Source: Pseudopyrenochaeta lycopersici (taxonomy: Eukaryota > Ascomycota > Dothideomycetes > Pleosporales > Pseudopyrenochaetaceae). Taken from it: a stretch of 64,000 nucleotides of DNA. A program made the position numbers and the translations under genes. Positions 11,120 through 22,801 of the stretch are shown one piece after another; the first letter of the stretch is position 1, and each line of letters starts with the position of its first letter. The stretch lies in contig NHZP01000010.1 in assembly GCA_003313425.1 (NCBI GenBank), forward strand, positions 62,001 through 126,000, written 5' to 3'. Under the pieces are notes generated by a model that had not been told where the DNA came from, searched no databases, and saw only the letters and a list, made by a program, of their open reading frames with translations.

Positions 11120-11509
11120 TAGCGTGGCAAATGGGTATATAAGTCGATTTTGTTTTTCTACTGTAACTCTACGAAAACTAGTCCAAATTAGGATATTTTT
11201 AATGATTTGGATAGCCCTAAGCGTAAGCTATAGCTATATAGTACAAAGGTTTTTTATATCTGTAATATTACGTAAGTTATTTAGGTACCCAAGATTCATA
11301 ACCCTGAGGTTGGGTAGCAAACACGGGTACCTTAATAAATTACGTAATATTACAGATACAAAACACATTTGTATTACATAGCTATAGCCTACGCTTAGGA
11401 CTATCTAAATCATTAAAAATATCCTAATTTGGACTAGTTTTCATAGAGTTACGGTAGAAAAGGTAAAAGATTTTGCGTAGAACCCAATGTATACCCATTT
11501 GCCACCCTA
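11120..11509. mobile_element. hAT-type palindromic (foldback) MITE
   Basis: 390 bp flanked by a perfect 8-bp duplication TCTATAAC (11112-11119, 11510-11517). Ends are TAGCGTGGCAAATGGGTATA and its counterpart ATACCCATTTGCCACCCTA. The two halves are inverted copies over most of their length (about 170 bp arms), with a short centre near 11300. It is the same family as 22802-23275, which shares the GTGGCAAATGGGT end. Confidence 0.85.
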
Positions 11510-11869
11510 TCTATAACTAACGCGTCTTATTAATAAATATAAGCGTTATTGTAAGTCTAAGCAGGTCTATAGTTTTATAAGCGTACTTACTTAATAGCTA
11601 GAGGATATATAGTAATAGAACTATCTTAACTTAAGTAAAATAGCTGTAGATATACTATTAATTCTTATAATATCTTCTAAACTTAAATAACTCTACTCTA
11701 AAGTAAAAACAACTAATATAGAGTATGAAGATTAACTTAGGAGTAATATAATTAAAGTGTTAGAGTACTTAAAAGTATAGTTTAGGATATAAGAATTTAA
11801 AGGTAATAATAATATAGCTGTTATAGTTAGAGGATAAAGAATATATAGAATACATTAGGTTCTTGGTAA

Positions 11870-13069
11870 TATAGTATAATATTAATTATCTCTATATTAG
11901 ATAATATAATACTTACCTGCCTATAATATAATAATATTGTTAGGGTGTTATATTACTAATATACGTATCGTTTATATTATTAGCAACACTGCTTCTTAAT
12001 ATACTACACACACAAGAGTTAAGGAACTCCTAGGAGTAGTGAGCTGCCGTCTTAATACTTCCTCCTAAATACTAATAAATACACGTAGTTATTATATCTC
12101 TATTTTAAGGAGGAAGTTTATAATTACTTAATAGTAGTCTACTTACGTTATATTTCTAAAGAAGTAGAAGCTTATAGAGAAGAAGGTTTATAGATTAGTA
12201 TAGCTAAGTATATATAATAGTAAGAGCTTATACTTATTTATTTAGTAAGTATAATCTATTAAGAGTACATCTAAGTTAGTAAGAAGTAGCTCTACTTACT
12301 TCTAGTAAGTAAAGAAGAGGTTTTATATATAATTATTATTATCTTTCTTAATAGTAAAGATCTAGTCTCTTATAGATAAGTTATTTAGTTATATCTTAAT
12401 TAGGCTTCTCTTATTTAAGTATTTCTCTTAAATTACTTTTATTTTACTTTAGATATTAGTTATAAAGACGAGTATATCTTAGTCCTCTCTTTAAATTTTC
12501 GCTAGTAATTATATTAGCTGCGCCTTAGTATAAGTTGATAACTTAATTACTTCTTTCTATACTAATATACGCTTATAATAAATATTATACGCGCTAAAGT
12601 TAATAAATTAAGAGTAATTATAATACTTATTCTAAACCTCTAACTTTTACTAGTTATTATACTTTACTTTAAAAATAATAAGCTTAAAAAGATATCTTAT
12701 TAACTATATACTTATACTTAGTATCTTTATCCTTAATTAGTAGTATTTAAATTAATTTTAGTAATAGTAATATTATATTTTAATGTTAGAATTATAAAAT
12801 TTACTCTACTTAGGCATAAACTTATAGCTATACTATACTATAAGTCTTAAGAGCTTTATATATTTCTTTATAGGAGGTATTAATAAGATCTAGAGGACGT
12901 ATAAACTATAAAATATCTTCTATACTAAGATATAGACAACTAATTATAACCTTAATACTACAGTCGCCTATGTATAATTTTGCGTGCTACGAAGACGCGC
13001 TGTTTTTATGCTGGTGTCGCGTTTATAGATTACGCGCTAGGCTAGGCTAGGCTGAGTAAATAATTTCTA
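11870..13069. other. RIP-mutated AT-rich DNA
   Basis: No readable family. A less-mutated patch at 12965-13050 contains a short GCTAG tandem next to the solo LTR insertion point. Confidence 0.5.
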
Positions 13070-13073
13070 CTAG

Positions 13074-13430
13074 TGTGGAGTTAACAAGGTGGTTCGGCAC
13101 AATCTCGCAGTTCTGGTGTTGTGAATGAGAGGTAACGTTGGAATCAAACGTGCGTGAATAACAGGAGCAGCCCTGCCAGTGCAGTCTGCCAGAAACGAAG
13201 GTAAGTATGGAGCCTGATTAAAAGTAATAAACAAAATGGTCTGAAATCTTATTGAATTGACGTAGCTAATGCACTAGCTACTTTGCAAAATCTCAGTTTT
13301 GAAGTGAATTATCGTGGTGTGTGGTGCATGATGTTGAGATCTCCCGCATCTCCAAGTCTTATCACCAAATTTCGCTGACAAAGGAAACCTATCATCACCT
13401 GATTGCCCAGGTACCCTGTGCAACGGCACA
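13074..13430 (-). repeat. Solo LTR of the 10.6-kb element family (copy A)
   Basis: 357 bp, plus-strand ends TGTGGAGTTAACAAGG and CAACGGCACA. It is the reverse complement of the LTRs at 47552-47929 and 57813-58190. A perfect 4-bp duplication CTAG flanks it (13070-13073, 13431-13434). It shows almost no RIP. Confidence 0.9.
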
Positions 13431-13561
13431 CTAGCACTGGCGCGGGGGACAAATTGCAAAAACAGTTGAAGCTCTAACCTAGAAGAATAAGTGTAATAAG
13501 TACTTCTATCTATAATCTAGAGACCTATACGTAGGTCTTATAGGAAAGAGTGTGTTTAACA

Positions 13562-14038
13562 CAGTTACATGAATAAAGTTTCTTCCGCCAAGTTTTTCCC
13601 TACTAAGCTACACTAAAAAGCTATTAATTATAAGATAACTCTAACTTCCTACATTTTTTATAAAATTTAATAAAACTTAAAAGTGAAATAGATATTATCT
13701 TACTATTTTATTTAAAATTATAAATATTAGAATATATACTTATAAATATAGTATATATAGTTATTTCTAAAAAAAAAAAAGTGGAAAAAAAGTAGAAAAG
13801 TCGCTTTTTACATATAAATTTAAGGAAAATTAATTTTTCTTATCTTTAAAGATATATTATATAATAAAAGAATTTTATTTTTAGGTTTACTCTTAAATAA
13901 ACTAAAGTTTTAGTAAAGTTTTATAGATATTATTACTTTTAAAAGAATTAAATATATAGATAGTAAGCAATTTTAGTATAAAAAGTGGTAGTTTTGGTGT
14001 AAAATCGCTTAGCGGAAGAAACTTTTTTCATGTGACTG
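13562..14038. mobile_element. MITE with Tc1-like ends
   Basis: 477 bp with inverted ends CAGTTACATGAATAAAGTTT and CAGTCACATGAAAAAAGTTT (reverse complement of the right end), each followed by CTTCCGC. The dinucleotide CA occurs on both sides (13560-13561, 14039-14040) instead of the usual TA. The interior is only AT-rich DNA with no transposase, so it is non-autonomous. It lies upstream of the MATE gene. Confidence 0.7.
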
Positions 14039-14040
14039 CA

Positions 14041-14558
14041 GTAGCTCATCACAAACAGTGATAAGCGGTCACATCACATTACCGTTTGTGATTGGCCGTC
14101 ACACCACGTGATCTGGGATCCAACTAAAACGGGGAGACAAATCTCACCAGCCTCGCGTACCTGGGCGTTTCGCTTGCCGCTCACGTTAAAATTTTAAAGA
14201 ATAAAACTGTTTTTAATAAGAATTTTATAGCCTTATATAATAGTTTAATACGTGTCTACTGGTACTGAGCGATGCGATAGGCATGTACTCGGCGGTAAAA
14301 TTGCCCTTTTGAGTAAAGGTCTTGCCTAAGAACTGAAGCACCATTCCTCCTAGGGGTGCCGATCTCTGCCGAGCTTCTTCGTCGCTATATGAAAATGCAG
14401 ACCATCTCCATCTTTAAGATATTCTGCATTAATCTTGATTAAAGATCCACAGCTAAGGAATCCGTAGCTCTCTTACACTCACTTCCAGGACTTCAGCGTA
14501 ACTTCTGAGTCCTTTCTGCGTTTCTCGCGTTTCTCGTTATATCTTTACAATCCACCTA
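14041..14558. other. Upstream region of the MATE gene
   Basis: Mostly unmutated, moderate GC. An imperfect inverted repeat lies at 14050-14095 (CACAAACAGTGATAAGCGG against ACCGTTTGTGATTGGCC). No other clear promoter element is seen. Confidence 0.4.
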
Positions 14559-16501
14559 ATGTCCGTTGCACACAGCACATACAGGATGCCGACTACTCCT
14601 ACGGTGGTAAATCGACCCGACGAGCCTACGGAGACAACTACACTTTTGCAGGGACACCAAAGCCAGAAACGTATTCCTGTGCCGTTGTTAGGAGAGGTTT
14701 TACACCTCGTCAGAATTTCGGTGCCGGTGGGAGTTCCTCCAATGCGTCCATTGCGCAACAACTAAGCAGGTACAGATATCGCTCGGTTACTTGTTGCAGA
14801 ATAGTATGCAACTTGCTACAATTATCATCGTTGGATGGCAGGTAATTTTTTCTCTCCTTCAAAATTTGGTCAGAACTGAGCAGATTAGGGTCCCCACGAA
14901 CTATCAGTTGCTGCCTCTGGATTTATGATCGCTACCTGTACTGGGTGGCTTCTAGCTATTGGAGGGACCACTGCACTTGGTAATTAGTCGACCTCGCAGG
15001 CGCAATATTGGAACTGTTTCTAAACAATCCTAGATGTTCTAGGATCGAAATCCTTGACGAACGGTGACGATATAAGCATGATTGGGGTATACTTCCACCG
15101 GTGCCTTCTCTCCATGACCGGCCTCTATGTGCCAGTAGCCACAGCATGGTGTTTTTGTGGGCCTATCCTAACTTTCTGCGGACAATCACATAAGCTTGCA
15201 TATGGGACCCAAGCTTTCCTGCGCGTTCTTGCTCCAGGGGGTCTAGGTTATGTGTATTTCGAGTGCATGAAGAAATTTCTTCAGGTACAACGTAAGAAAG
15301 ATTCCTGAGAGATCAACAATTTGTGGCTGATCAAGATACTTAGATATTCGCGCTCCTGGTACACTCTTTCTGCTCCTTGTCGCGATCGTCAACATCCCAG
15401 TATGCTATATCGTCACATATCAATGGGAGTTTGGGCTCTCTGGAGGTGTAATTGTCATTGGATGCCTATACTGGGCAGCATTTCTTCTGACAGTTACTTA
15501 TACCTGTTTCATAGATGGCTATCAGGCTTGGACGCGTCCTTCGAGAAAAGCTTTCCAGGACATGAGTGGATTTTTAAAGATTGCCTTTACCGGACTGCTC
15601 ATGGTAGGTGCTGAATGGTAAGCCTCCCATGAACACGCGCCAATCCTACGATTTTGATTCCGGTGTAGGTGGGCTTTCGAACTCATCAGTGTGGCTGCAG
15701 GTGTTATGGGTAACCTGCCAATGGCTGCACAATCCATTGTAATGACTGTGGACACCATATTCACCGTTATCCCGTTTGGGTGAGTGCCGCAAACTGCAAG
15801 CTGCAACCAAGGTAACTAACTACCAATAGTGTCGGTGTTGCTGCTTGTAATCGTGTTGGAAACCTTCTCGGATCAGATGAAGTTCATGCTGCGCGTGTTA
15901 CAACCCGCGCAGCATCCGCAATCGCAGTTATGAATGGTTGTATCATTATGACGATTTTGTTTTTTGCAAGGAAAATTATCGCTCAAATCTTTTCGGTAAA
16001 CATCTATCAAGACGCTTAAGTTTCTCTATATGAACGATTGACTGACACCTTTGCAGGACGACGCAGATGTAATCGCTTTGGCTGTAGCCGTCTTCCCGTG
16101 GGGGGCAGCGTTTCAAGTGATGGATGGATTGCAAGCAGTTAATTCAGGATGCCTGAGAGCACTTGGAAGGGGAGACATTGGGGCGACAGTCAATCTGGTT
16201 GCGTACTATGGTATGTTGAGTATCGTTATAGCTGAGTTGACTTCTAATGTAGTCATAGTGATTGCTCTTCCAGTAGGGTTACTTACTGGCTTTCATCTTA
16301 ATCGTGGCCTTCACGGGTTATGGTTTGGTGTAAGCGTTCCTTCAATAGCTTCATTGATACGTTAAGCTAATCTATCACTCTGCCTAGCTCTTTCTAGCCC
16401 TGTCAATTGTTGGAATTGGGGAATATATTGTTGTCAATCTCGTATCGTGGAAAAGGTTCACCACATACAATGATGGCAAAGAGATTAACGATGAGATTTA
16501 A
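14559..16501 (+). CDS. MATE family efflux transporter, one frameshift
   Basis: Ten exons: 14559-14726, 14776-14841, 14889-14979, 15034-15291, 15344-15617, 15669-15779, 15830-15996, 16057-16210, 16259-16329, 16388-16501. Family signatures in order: [90 protein letters not shown] proteins are about 12-helix cation/drug antiporters, and about 490 aa fits the family. The start follows from the N-terminal hydrophilic leader [16 protein letters not shown]. One anomaly: the T7 run at 15960-15966 puts the two sides of exon 7 one base out of frame (total 1,474 nt), so it is either a recent frameshift or a homopolymer error. It converges with the agmatinase gene. A role in amine or metabolite export is inference from context. 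Confidence 0.85.
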
Positions 16502-16977
16502 AGGCAAAGGAGTAGGTGATCGATGTGACAATACGGAGGGATGATACCAGGATGCTGTGATCTCCTCGAGTACAGGCGATTTCGTGTTTCTAGTAGAGAC
16601 TAATAGACTATCGACGTACGTACCAACAAATGTATTAATATGTTCCTATTACGCGCACAGCTACAGTGAATAGTAATCAGCTTGAGGTGTATTTCGGCGG
16701 TGCATAGATAGATTCCTATGATCAACTAGCACATTGTGTACCAAGGCTATCCTGGTATATTATCGTCTTCCATGCTAATTATATCAAGACACCTATTGGA
16801 TAATTCTGAGTGATTGCGTTTTATACATTGTATTGAGGTGAGCTGTTCTATCAAGGCTCAGGTTCTAGCTTCGTGTATTGGATTGATGGGAACAGATTGT
16901 AAATGAATATGAGCTAAACTAGATCACAAGATCGAGTTTTTATCTGCTCTTGCCAAGCCGTCTTCCACTTATACCCC
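16502..16977. other. 3' intergenic region between convergent genes
   Basis: Shared downstream region of the MATE and agmatinase genes. No ORF or repeat is seen. Confidence 0.5.
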
Positions 16978-18347
16978 TCAATGCTTAGCACTAAATACAG
17001 GGACATTGATCATCCATTGCAGGATTTCGTATACTAGTTGAGAAACAGCAATCGCGCTCGTCTCTGCTTTATTGTCATAGACAGGAGAGAATTCAACAAC
17101 ATCAGCACCCACAATCTTTACTTTGGCTTTGGAAAGCCCATCGAGGATTCTGAGCAGCTCCCGGCTAGTCCAGCCGCCTGGTTCGATCGTCCCTGTTGCA
17201 GGTGCAAACGCTATTGAGTCTGTCAGTGAACGATCCTTGGCTTCGTTGCATTATATACGAAAACTTACCCGGGTCCATCACATCGATGTCAATGCTCAAA
17301 TATACATATTCAGCCCCTATCTTCTTCACGATTCGGTTGACGATGCCATCCACCCCAATATGATCCATTTCCCGAGCTCGAATGTACGAAAATCCACAAT
17401 TCGCATCGTTCTCGAGGTCATAGTGTTGGTCAAAAAGCATAGAGCGAGATCCTATATGCATGTTCTTATCTTCTGAAAGTAGACCCTCCTCATGAAGGAT
17501 GTGAAACATCGAGCCGTGAGATATTTGGGCATACTTTGAATGGCCGCCACCCAATTGTTTTGGGTCCCAGCTGTCTAAGTGTGAATCAAAATGCAGAACG
17601 GCCACTCGGCCCCAGGTCTTGGACAGTGCGCGGATTGCTGGGAGGCCTGGAACGAGGTTAAGTATATGTTCGACAGGAACAAAGTGCAGGGTAGACTGCC
17701 TGGCACATACTGATTGTGTGATCGCCTCCAAGTGAGATAACGCGAGGAACGTCGCCCTTCTCACCCGTCTTGGGTTTTTTAGACAAGATTTTTTTCCAAC
17801 CAGCCTCGAGTTCTTGAATCGCCCGCAGCTTATCAAAAGGATCATTTGCAATATCGCCGCAGTCGATGACAGTAGCCCAATCTTTGAAAGGGTTTCTTAA
17901 GTGATCCATGCTTGGAAATATGAGCTTCTGCTATGAATCCATAATGTGGTAGTGGGGACAATACCTATAGCCCATAGACGGTGACAAGCGGCGAGAACCC
18001 ATTCTTACCCCAGCGGGTCCAAATCGGGCACCTGGGCGGTAAGTGACCCCAAGGTCAAAAGGAGCGCCTACGATGGCGATGTCAAAGGTCTCATCGCTCG
18101 AAGGGGATAAACAGTCGGAACCATTTAAATGGGCGAAATAGGCGATACCAGCATACGGGGTGTCGGCAGTAAAATCGTCGTAAGCATGTACTTTGGGTTC
18201 AGCTGTTATGTCGAAACGGTCATCAAGCTTCCTGAAGATGGAAGAATTAATGAAAGACATCGGTTCTTGGAGAGGCGCCTGAGCATGTCGGGCATCAACC
18301 ACGAGGTAGTGGATTATAGACACAACGACAAGGGGAAGAGACCACAT
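16978..18347 (-). CDS. Agmatinase / ureohydrolase (arginase superfamily), probably secreted
   Basis: Four exons on the minus strand: 18347-17965, 17910-17711, 17646-17269, 17210-16978 (1,194 nt, 397 aa). All three introns have GT..AG ends and keep frame. Binuclear Mn-site motifs: GGDHTIS (about residue 190), DSHLDSWD (about 215), SIDIDVMDP (about 311-319). Also GAPFDLGVTYRPGARFGP and TGTIEPGGW, which are typical of agmatinases and guanidino-acid ureohydrolases, not arginases. The expected reaction is agmatine to putrescine plus urea. The N-terminus MWSLPLVVVSIIHYLVVDAR is hydrophobic and signal-peptide-like, as in several fungal extracellular agmatinase-like proteins. Neighbouring amine oxidase, aldehyde dehydrogenase and permease support amine catabolism; guanidinobutyrase activity is an alternative. 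Confidence 0.9.
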
Positions 18348-18619
18348 CGCTAATTGAGGGACCAGTAACGAGACTTATGTGAGAAGGGTTACTAAAAAGG
18401 CGCAGGATATATCTCGACTGATGTTCAGAAAAAGTTACAGAAGGAATGAAACTAGAACGAACCATATGTGACGTGGACAGCATGCACGTGACCGGTATTA
18501 TAAGTCCTTGCGGTTGAGTTGCCGCTTCTAGTGTATAACTTGGCACAGCATGCAGCCGAAAATACAACCTCACTCATACTAGAGCTGAAGAAGTTAGTCT
18601 AAGAGGCCGGAAATCGCTA
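18348..18619. promoter_or_regulatory. Upstream region of agmatinase, bounded by a transposon
   Basis: Only about 270 bp of unmutated DNA separate the agmatinase start from the foldback element beginning at 18620. No defined TATA box or repeat is evident. The promoter therefore abuts the TE island. Confidence 0.4.
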
Positions 18620-19111
18620 ACGTGTTCCACCACCTAATGCACGTCCCCACCTGATGCACGTCCCCACCTAATGCACGCAGTTTTTAAGAACACTTAAATC
18701 CTTCTATCTTCCTATCTAAATAAGATATACTTCTAAAAATTTAGTATTTAAATTTCTAAAGTATTAGTAATAATTTAAAAAAATAATTCATAAATTTAAG
18801 CTAGTATTAAAAGAGTTATATAAGTTTAAAGTTAGAGCTTAATAAAAGCTAAAATACTTAATTATAAAATATTTATAAGTACTATTACTATAAAATTTTA
18901 AGTACTTATTATAATAGCTAATAAAGTTAATATATAAAATTATTTAGTATTAAAAGTATATTATAATAAAGTTATATAGCTTTTTAAAGCTACTTTTTTA
19001 AACTAAAAATAACTATTAAAATATTACTTATAAAAGTTAATTTATAAAAGCTCTAAGTAATAATTTAACTTATTTATATAATTATTTTACTATTATACTG
19101 AATTATATACT

Positions 19112-19504
19112 TATAAAGATCTTAAAAGCTATTAGTAAGGATAACTAATAAGACTGCAAGGTTAGTTCTCTAGGATAGAGTGAGGGACTATATAGAAGGG
19201 GGTTTAATACTAAGACAGTAAGAGGGCGCTTCTGTAAAGAGTACTAAAAGTTAAGAATAATTAGTATTACTATTACTATAACTATAGAGTATAATATTAA
19301 GTTAAACACACTAAGCTATAAGGACTTATTATAACAATCTATATACATAACGCGCTCGTCGCGCTCGCTGCGAGCGCTGTAAGCGCTTATCCTTAGCAGA
19401 GCGAGCAGTTATATAACGTGCGATAGGGTAGAACACTGGCGCTTCCTAACTAGCCGCCAGCTTCTAAGGCTCTTCCTCCCTGTCTAGGATCTTAGATCCT
19501 AACA
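19112..19504 (-). repeat. 3' LTR of gypsy element 2
   Basis: 393 bp direct repeat of 28294-28685. Its GC-rich outer half (CGCGCTCGTCGCGCTCG region) is less mutated than the rest. Confidence 0.9.
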
Positions 19505-19506
19505 CT

Positions 19507-19523
19507 ATCCCCTTCCTCCTTTA
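19507..19523 (-). other. Polypurine tract of gypsy element 2
   Basis: Minus strand reads AAAGGAGGAAGGGGATAG immediately upstream of the 3' LTR. Confidence 0.7.
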
Positions 19524-19838
19524 GGATTTATCTTAAATTACGTAATATTTAGCTAGATTAGTTTAAAAGCAGCGTACCCTACGTCTGTAGTAATATAAGA
19601 TAAAATATTATCTAAGTCCTAGATTCGTAATCTGCGTCTTTATAATAAAATCTTCTATACTGAAACTATTACTAAATTTACCTATAATATGTATTTTAGA
19701 GATAATATTATTTATTATATTATACTAAATTTAAACTTAAAATATACTAAATATACTTATTTAGGAAAGCTATATATAAATATATCTTAGGCTTCTTTAC
19801 ATAAAACTTATAATAAGTACTAGAAGAAGGTAGATAAT

Positions 19839-20088
19839 TGTTATGGGCGAAGAGGCCTAACTAACGAGTGTGCATTTGTCCTATACTACAGAAGGAGAAA
19901 GATAGAGAAGAGGTTACAGGTATCCTTAGAGGATATATATATATGTTCGTACGAGTGAAGAGGGACGTGCTCTTCTAGCTACCAACTTGTACGAGCTTAT
20001 AAGAAAAGGGGGCAGAGGAGATTAAGGAGTTTGCTCCCCGTGCGATAGTAGCAAAGCCTCTCTTGCTCAAAGGGCGCAGCCCATTACA
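19839..20088 (-). repeat. Solo LTR of the chromovirus family
   Basis: 250 bp, nearly identical to the LTRs of 980-7705. Perfect target duplication ATAAT (19834-19838, 20089-20093). The ends TGTTATGGGC and CCATTACA are unmutated, so it gives the ancestral LTR end. Confidence 0.95.
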
Positions 20089-20126
20089 ATAATAATAAGA
20101 AGTTATTAGTAACTATAATTGCATAG

Positions 20127-20435
20127 TGTGGAGGAAAAAAGGGAGAGCTTGGCAACAGTTACCCAGGTGATCTATGAGATGGACCACTGTTTTGTCTAGG
20201 AGGCTTTGAGAGCCAGCTATATAAAGGAGAGCTGAGCACGGCCTATTGCAGGGGCCATTATACGGTAGGAGCGTAAGCAGCGTGTACGCGTGCGCGAGCG
20301 CGTACGTGATCGCGCACGTGATCGCGCACGTGAGTCTACCTTCAGGTGTCTCCTGCGTGAGCTTGCCCATCAGCTTGCACGTGAGCGCGCACGTGAGCCT
20401 ACCGTACTCCAGGTCACAGCGCGTTGTTTGCAACA
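20127..20435. repeat. Solo LTR with CACGTG array
   Basis: 309 bp, TGTGGAGG...TTGCAACA, flanked by a perfect CATAG duplication (20122-20126, 20436-20440). It is GC-rich and un-RIPed. It contains CTATATAAAGG (TATA box near 20218) and a run of CGCGCACGTGA-type repeats with at least four CACGTG palindromes at 20310-20400. No full-length partner is in the window. Confidence 0.85.
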
Positions 20436-21103
20436 CATAGTTACTTTAGAATAAGGCGATTTTAAAGTAAGTAGAAGAAAGGGCGCAGAAGAAGGCGTTA
20501 TGTCTTGCGTTAGAGATGCATAACAACAGAGAGTTAGAGTTCGCTAAGGAAGCTCCTTATCTAGCTATTAATACCTTAGTTAGTTTCTCTCTAATAGTAT
20601 AGTCTAATATAGGCGCTTTAGATTAATTAGTAACTCTAGTAGAGCCTAGCTAGGCTCTTACCTTCTAGGTTTATTATTTCTTCTTTTTAGCTTCCTCTCT
20701 TTTCTAGTATTCTCTTATTTTTTCTTAGTAGTTTCTTAAGTATTCTAGTAGTTCCTACGTACTCTCTAAGCTTAGGTATCCCTTCTATTTAACTAGGTAA
20801 CTAAAGCTTAGTTCTAGGTTATTAACTCTTCTATTTCGTTAGTATCCCTAAATTTTCTTAACTTTAAACTTGTTTTCTTCCTCTAAGTTATATTAGAATA
20901 TTCTTTATAATAGCGTTACAGAGTTAGCTAGTTCTAGCTTAGAGATATAAAAGTATAGATAGATCTTTATATCTAGTAGTAGCTTAAGTGTGTAATTTAT
21001 AAGCCTGTTTTATCCTTTAACTAAAAATAGCCTAACCTTAACATAATTAAGCCCCTTACTTAGCTATTTATTGCGTAGATTTTCCGTAAGTAAGTATGCT
21101 TTA

Positions 21104-21117
21104 CCCCCCCCCCCCCC
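21104..21117. repeat. C14 homopolymer
   Basis: Fourteen consecutive C residues in an otherwise AT-rich, RIP-mutated gypsy integrase region. Confidence 0.9.
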
Positions 21118-22403
21118 TTTAGCTAAGGTGCTATTTTCCTTTCCTTATTTTAGTAGGAAATACTATTACGTTATACTTTCTTAAGGTTTTCTAGAGTTAC
21201 TTATATATTTTCTTTATTTCTTTAGCTATTTTTATAGCCACTTTAGCTTTTCTACTAAGATATAACTTTATAAAGAGGTTAGAGTATCTACTATAGTTAG
21301 TAAAGAATAGTATCTTTCTAGTTAATTCTAATAATTTATTATTATAGGCTAGTTATGCTATTAGTAATAGTAAAACCTAATTATTTTATTATTAATTACT
21401 GTAAATCCTTAGGTAAGTTTTTATTATTCTGTTTATTCTTTCTATTTATCTGTCTATTTATAGGTAATAGGCTATTAATAATTTTCTCTTTGTCCCTATT
21501 ACAGCTATTAATATAGACTAGAAGTTAGATATAAAGAGCTTATCTCTATTACTTATAATAGACTTGGGTATACTATAGTATTATATTAGTCTATCTAAAA
21601 TAATAAATGCTAGTTATTCTATATTATAGTTATTTCTAAACAGTATTATCTCTACTACTTTTATAAACCTGCAGACTATGTTAAAGATAGTGTTATACTT
21701 AATTCCTGTTACAGAATCTTTAGATAGTAGTAACTCTATTATAAAGTCTATAGAAATATCTGCCTAAGGTTTGTTAGGTAGCTCTATAGCTTGCATTTCT
21801 CTATATAGTGCGTAAGTACTATATTTATTCTTATAATAGTCCGCGCATTTTTTAATAAACTATTTAACCTTAGCCTTTATATTCTTAAAGCTATAGTATT
21901 ACTGTATAAGTTCTATTATCCTCTTAATCCTAAGGTAACTATATACTAGGTTATTATAGTGTTATTAGATAATTACCTCTTACAATTCTTTAGGTACCTT
22001 AGACGTTATTATTATAGTATTATTTAATAACTTATTAGGTCCTAGGCTTCTATCCTAGTTTACTTAAAGGATAGCATTACTAACTATTGCTTTTGTTCCT
22101 GCGATGTCTAATCTGCAGCTAATAGTATTAGCTCTACTATTATCCTTTCCTAGCGTATATATAATCTTAAACTTATATTATCCTAATATTTCTACCTATC
22201 TAACTTTTCTTTAATTTAAATCTTTAGTAGTAGTAAAATTAACTAAGTTCTTATAATCTGTAAATATTATAAGATCTAAGCAGCTCTCTACGTAGATCTG
22301 CTAGTAGTTAAGAGCGTTAATAATTACTATAAGCTTTTTATTATGTACGTTGTATTACTCCTTAGGGTCTGTAAATTTCCTAGAGTAGTAGGTAATTAGG
22401 TGC

Positions 22404-22627
22404 TGTCACGGTAACCACCGTGGTTCCCGCAACACCTGAATTGGCTAGCCCTGTCGAGGCCTGAGCTCGAGCACAGACCTAGCCCCTGAGTATTTCTTCT
22501 GCACCTAAGTTTCTGTTCTCTTCTCTTCTTTACGCAACGTCTTGTATCATACCTGAGATTGTACGTAGTATAATAATTAAGCTACTTAGTTAAGCATTGA
22601 AATCTCTACTCGTAGCCTCTCGTAACA
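22404..22627. repeat. Solo LTR, 224 bp
   Basis: TGTCACGGTAACC...CCTCTCGTAACA, near-inverted ends, perfect duplication GGTGC (22399-22403, 22628-22632). Inserted in the integrase/RNase H part of gypsy element 2 and much less mutated than it. Confidence 0.85.
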
Positions 22628-22801
22628 GGTGCTATTTCCCATTACGTTCTTATTTTACTATTGCCCCTAGTATAAAGTCTAAAGTATCTATTTTAAACTA
22701 TAAGAGTTCTCTTATTTAGAATGCAATTAACACTAGTAGTATAATATAGGCTTCCTTAAGTATCTAGAATACTTTTCTTTATTTATTTCCTTATTCTTAT
22801 T

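Larger units (their letters stand above)
9300..11870 (+). pseudogene. hAT transposase, RIP-destroyed
   Basis: A BED-type zinc finger remnant (EEWRCKHYNRTYAYSRGTAA, then HLIDC) at about 9350-9460. Next comes the fungal hAT segment LDTYKTIKK...LAKLRTYISYDLQTYSKLLG with LEHYILALKDINSKYKGKNL at about 9720-9970. The C-terminal dimerisation part (LSKIAVDILLILIISSK, LRSNIIKVLEYLKVQFRI) lies at about 11620-11790. It is interrupted by a solo LTR (10705-10896) and a hAT MITE (11120-11509). Terminal inverted repeats of this element were not located. Confidence 0.75.

Noticed and set aside
11124..11381. 85-codon plus-strand open frame
   Set aside because: It lies entirely inside the palindromic MITE and is AT-rich chance coding.
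20113..20440. Two overlapping opposite open frames of 64 and 107 codons
   Set aside because: They are produced by the CACGTG/GCGC repeats of the solo LTR and have no recognisable protein content.
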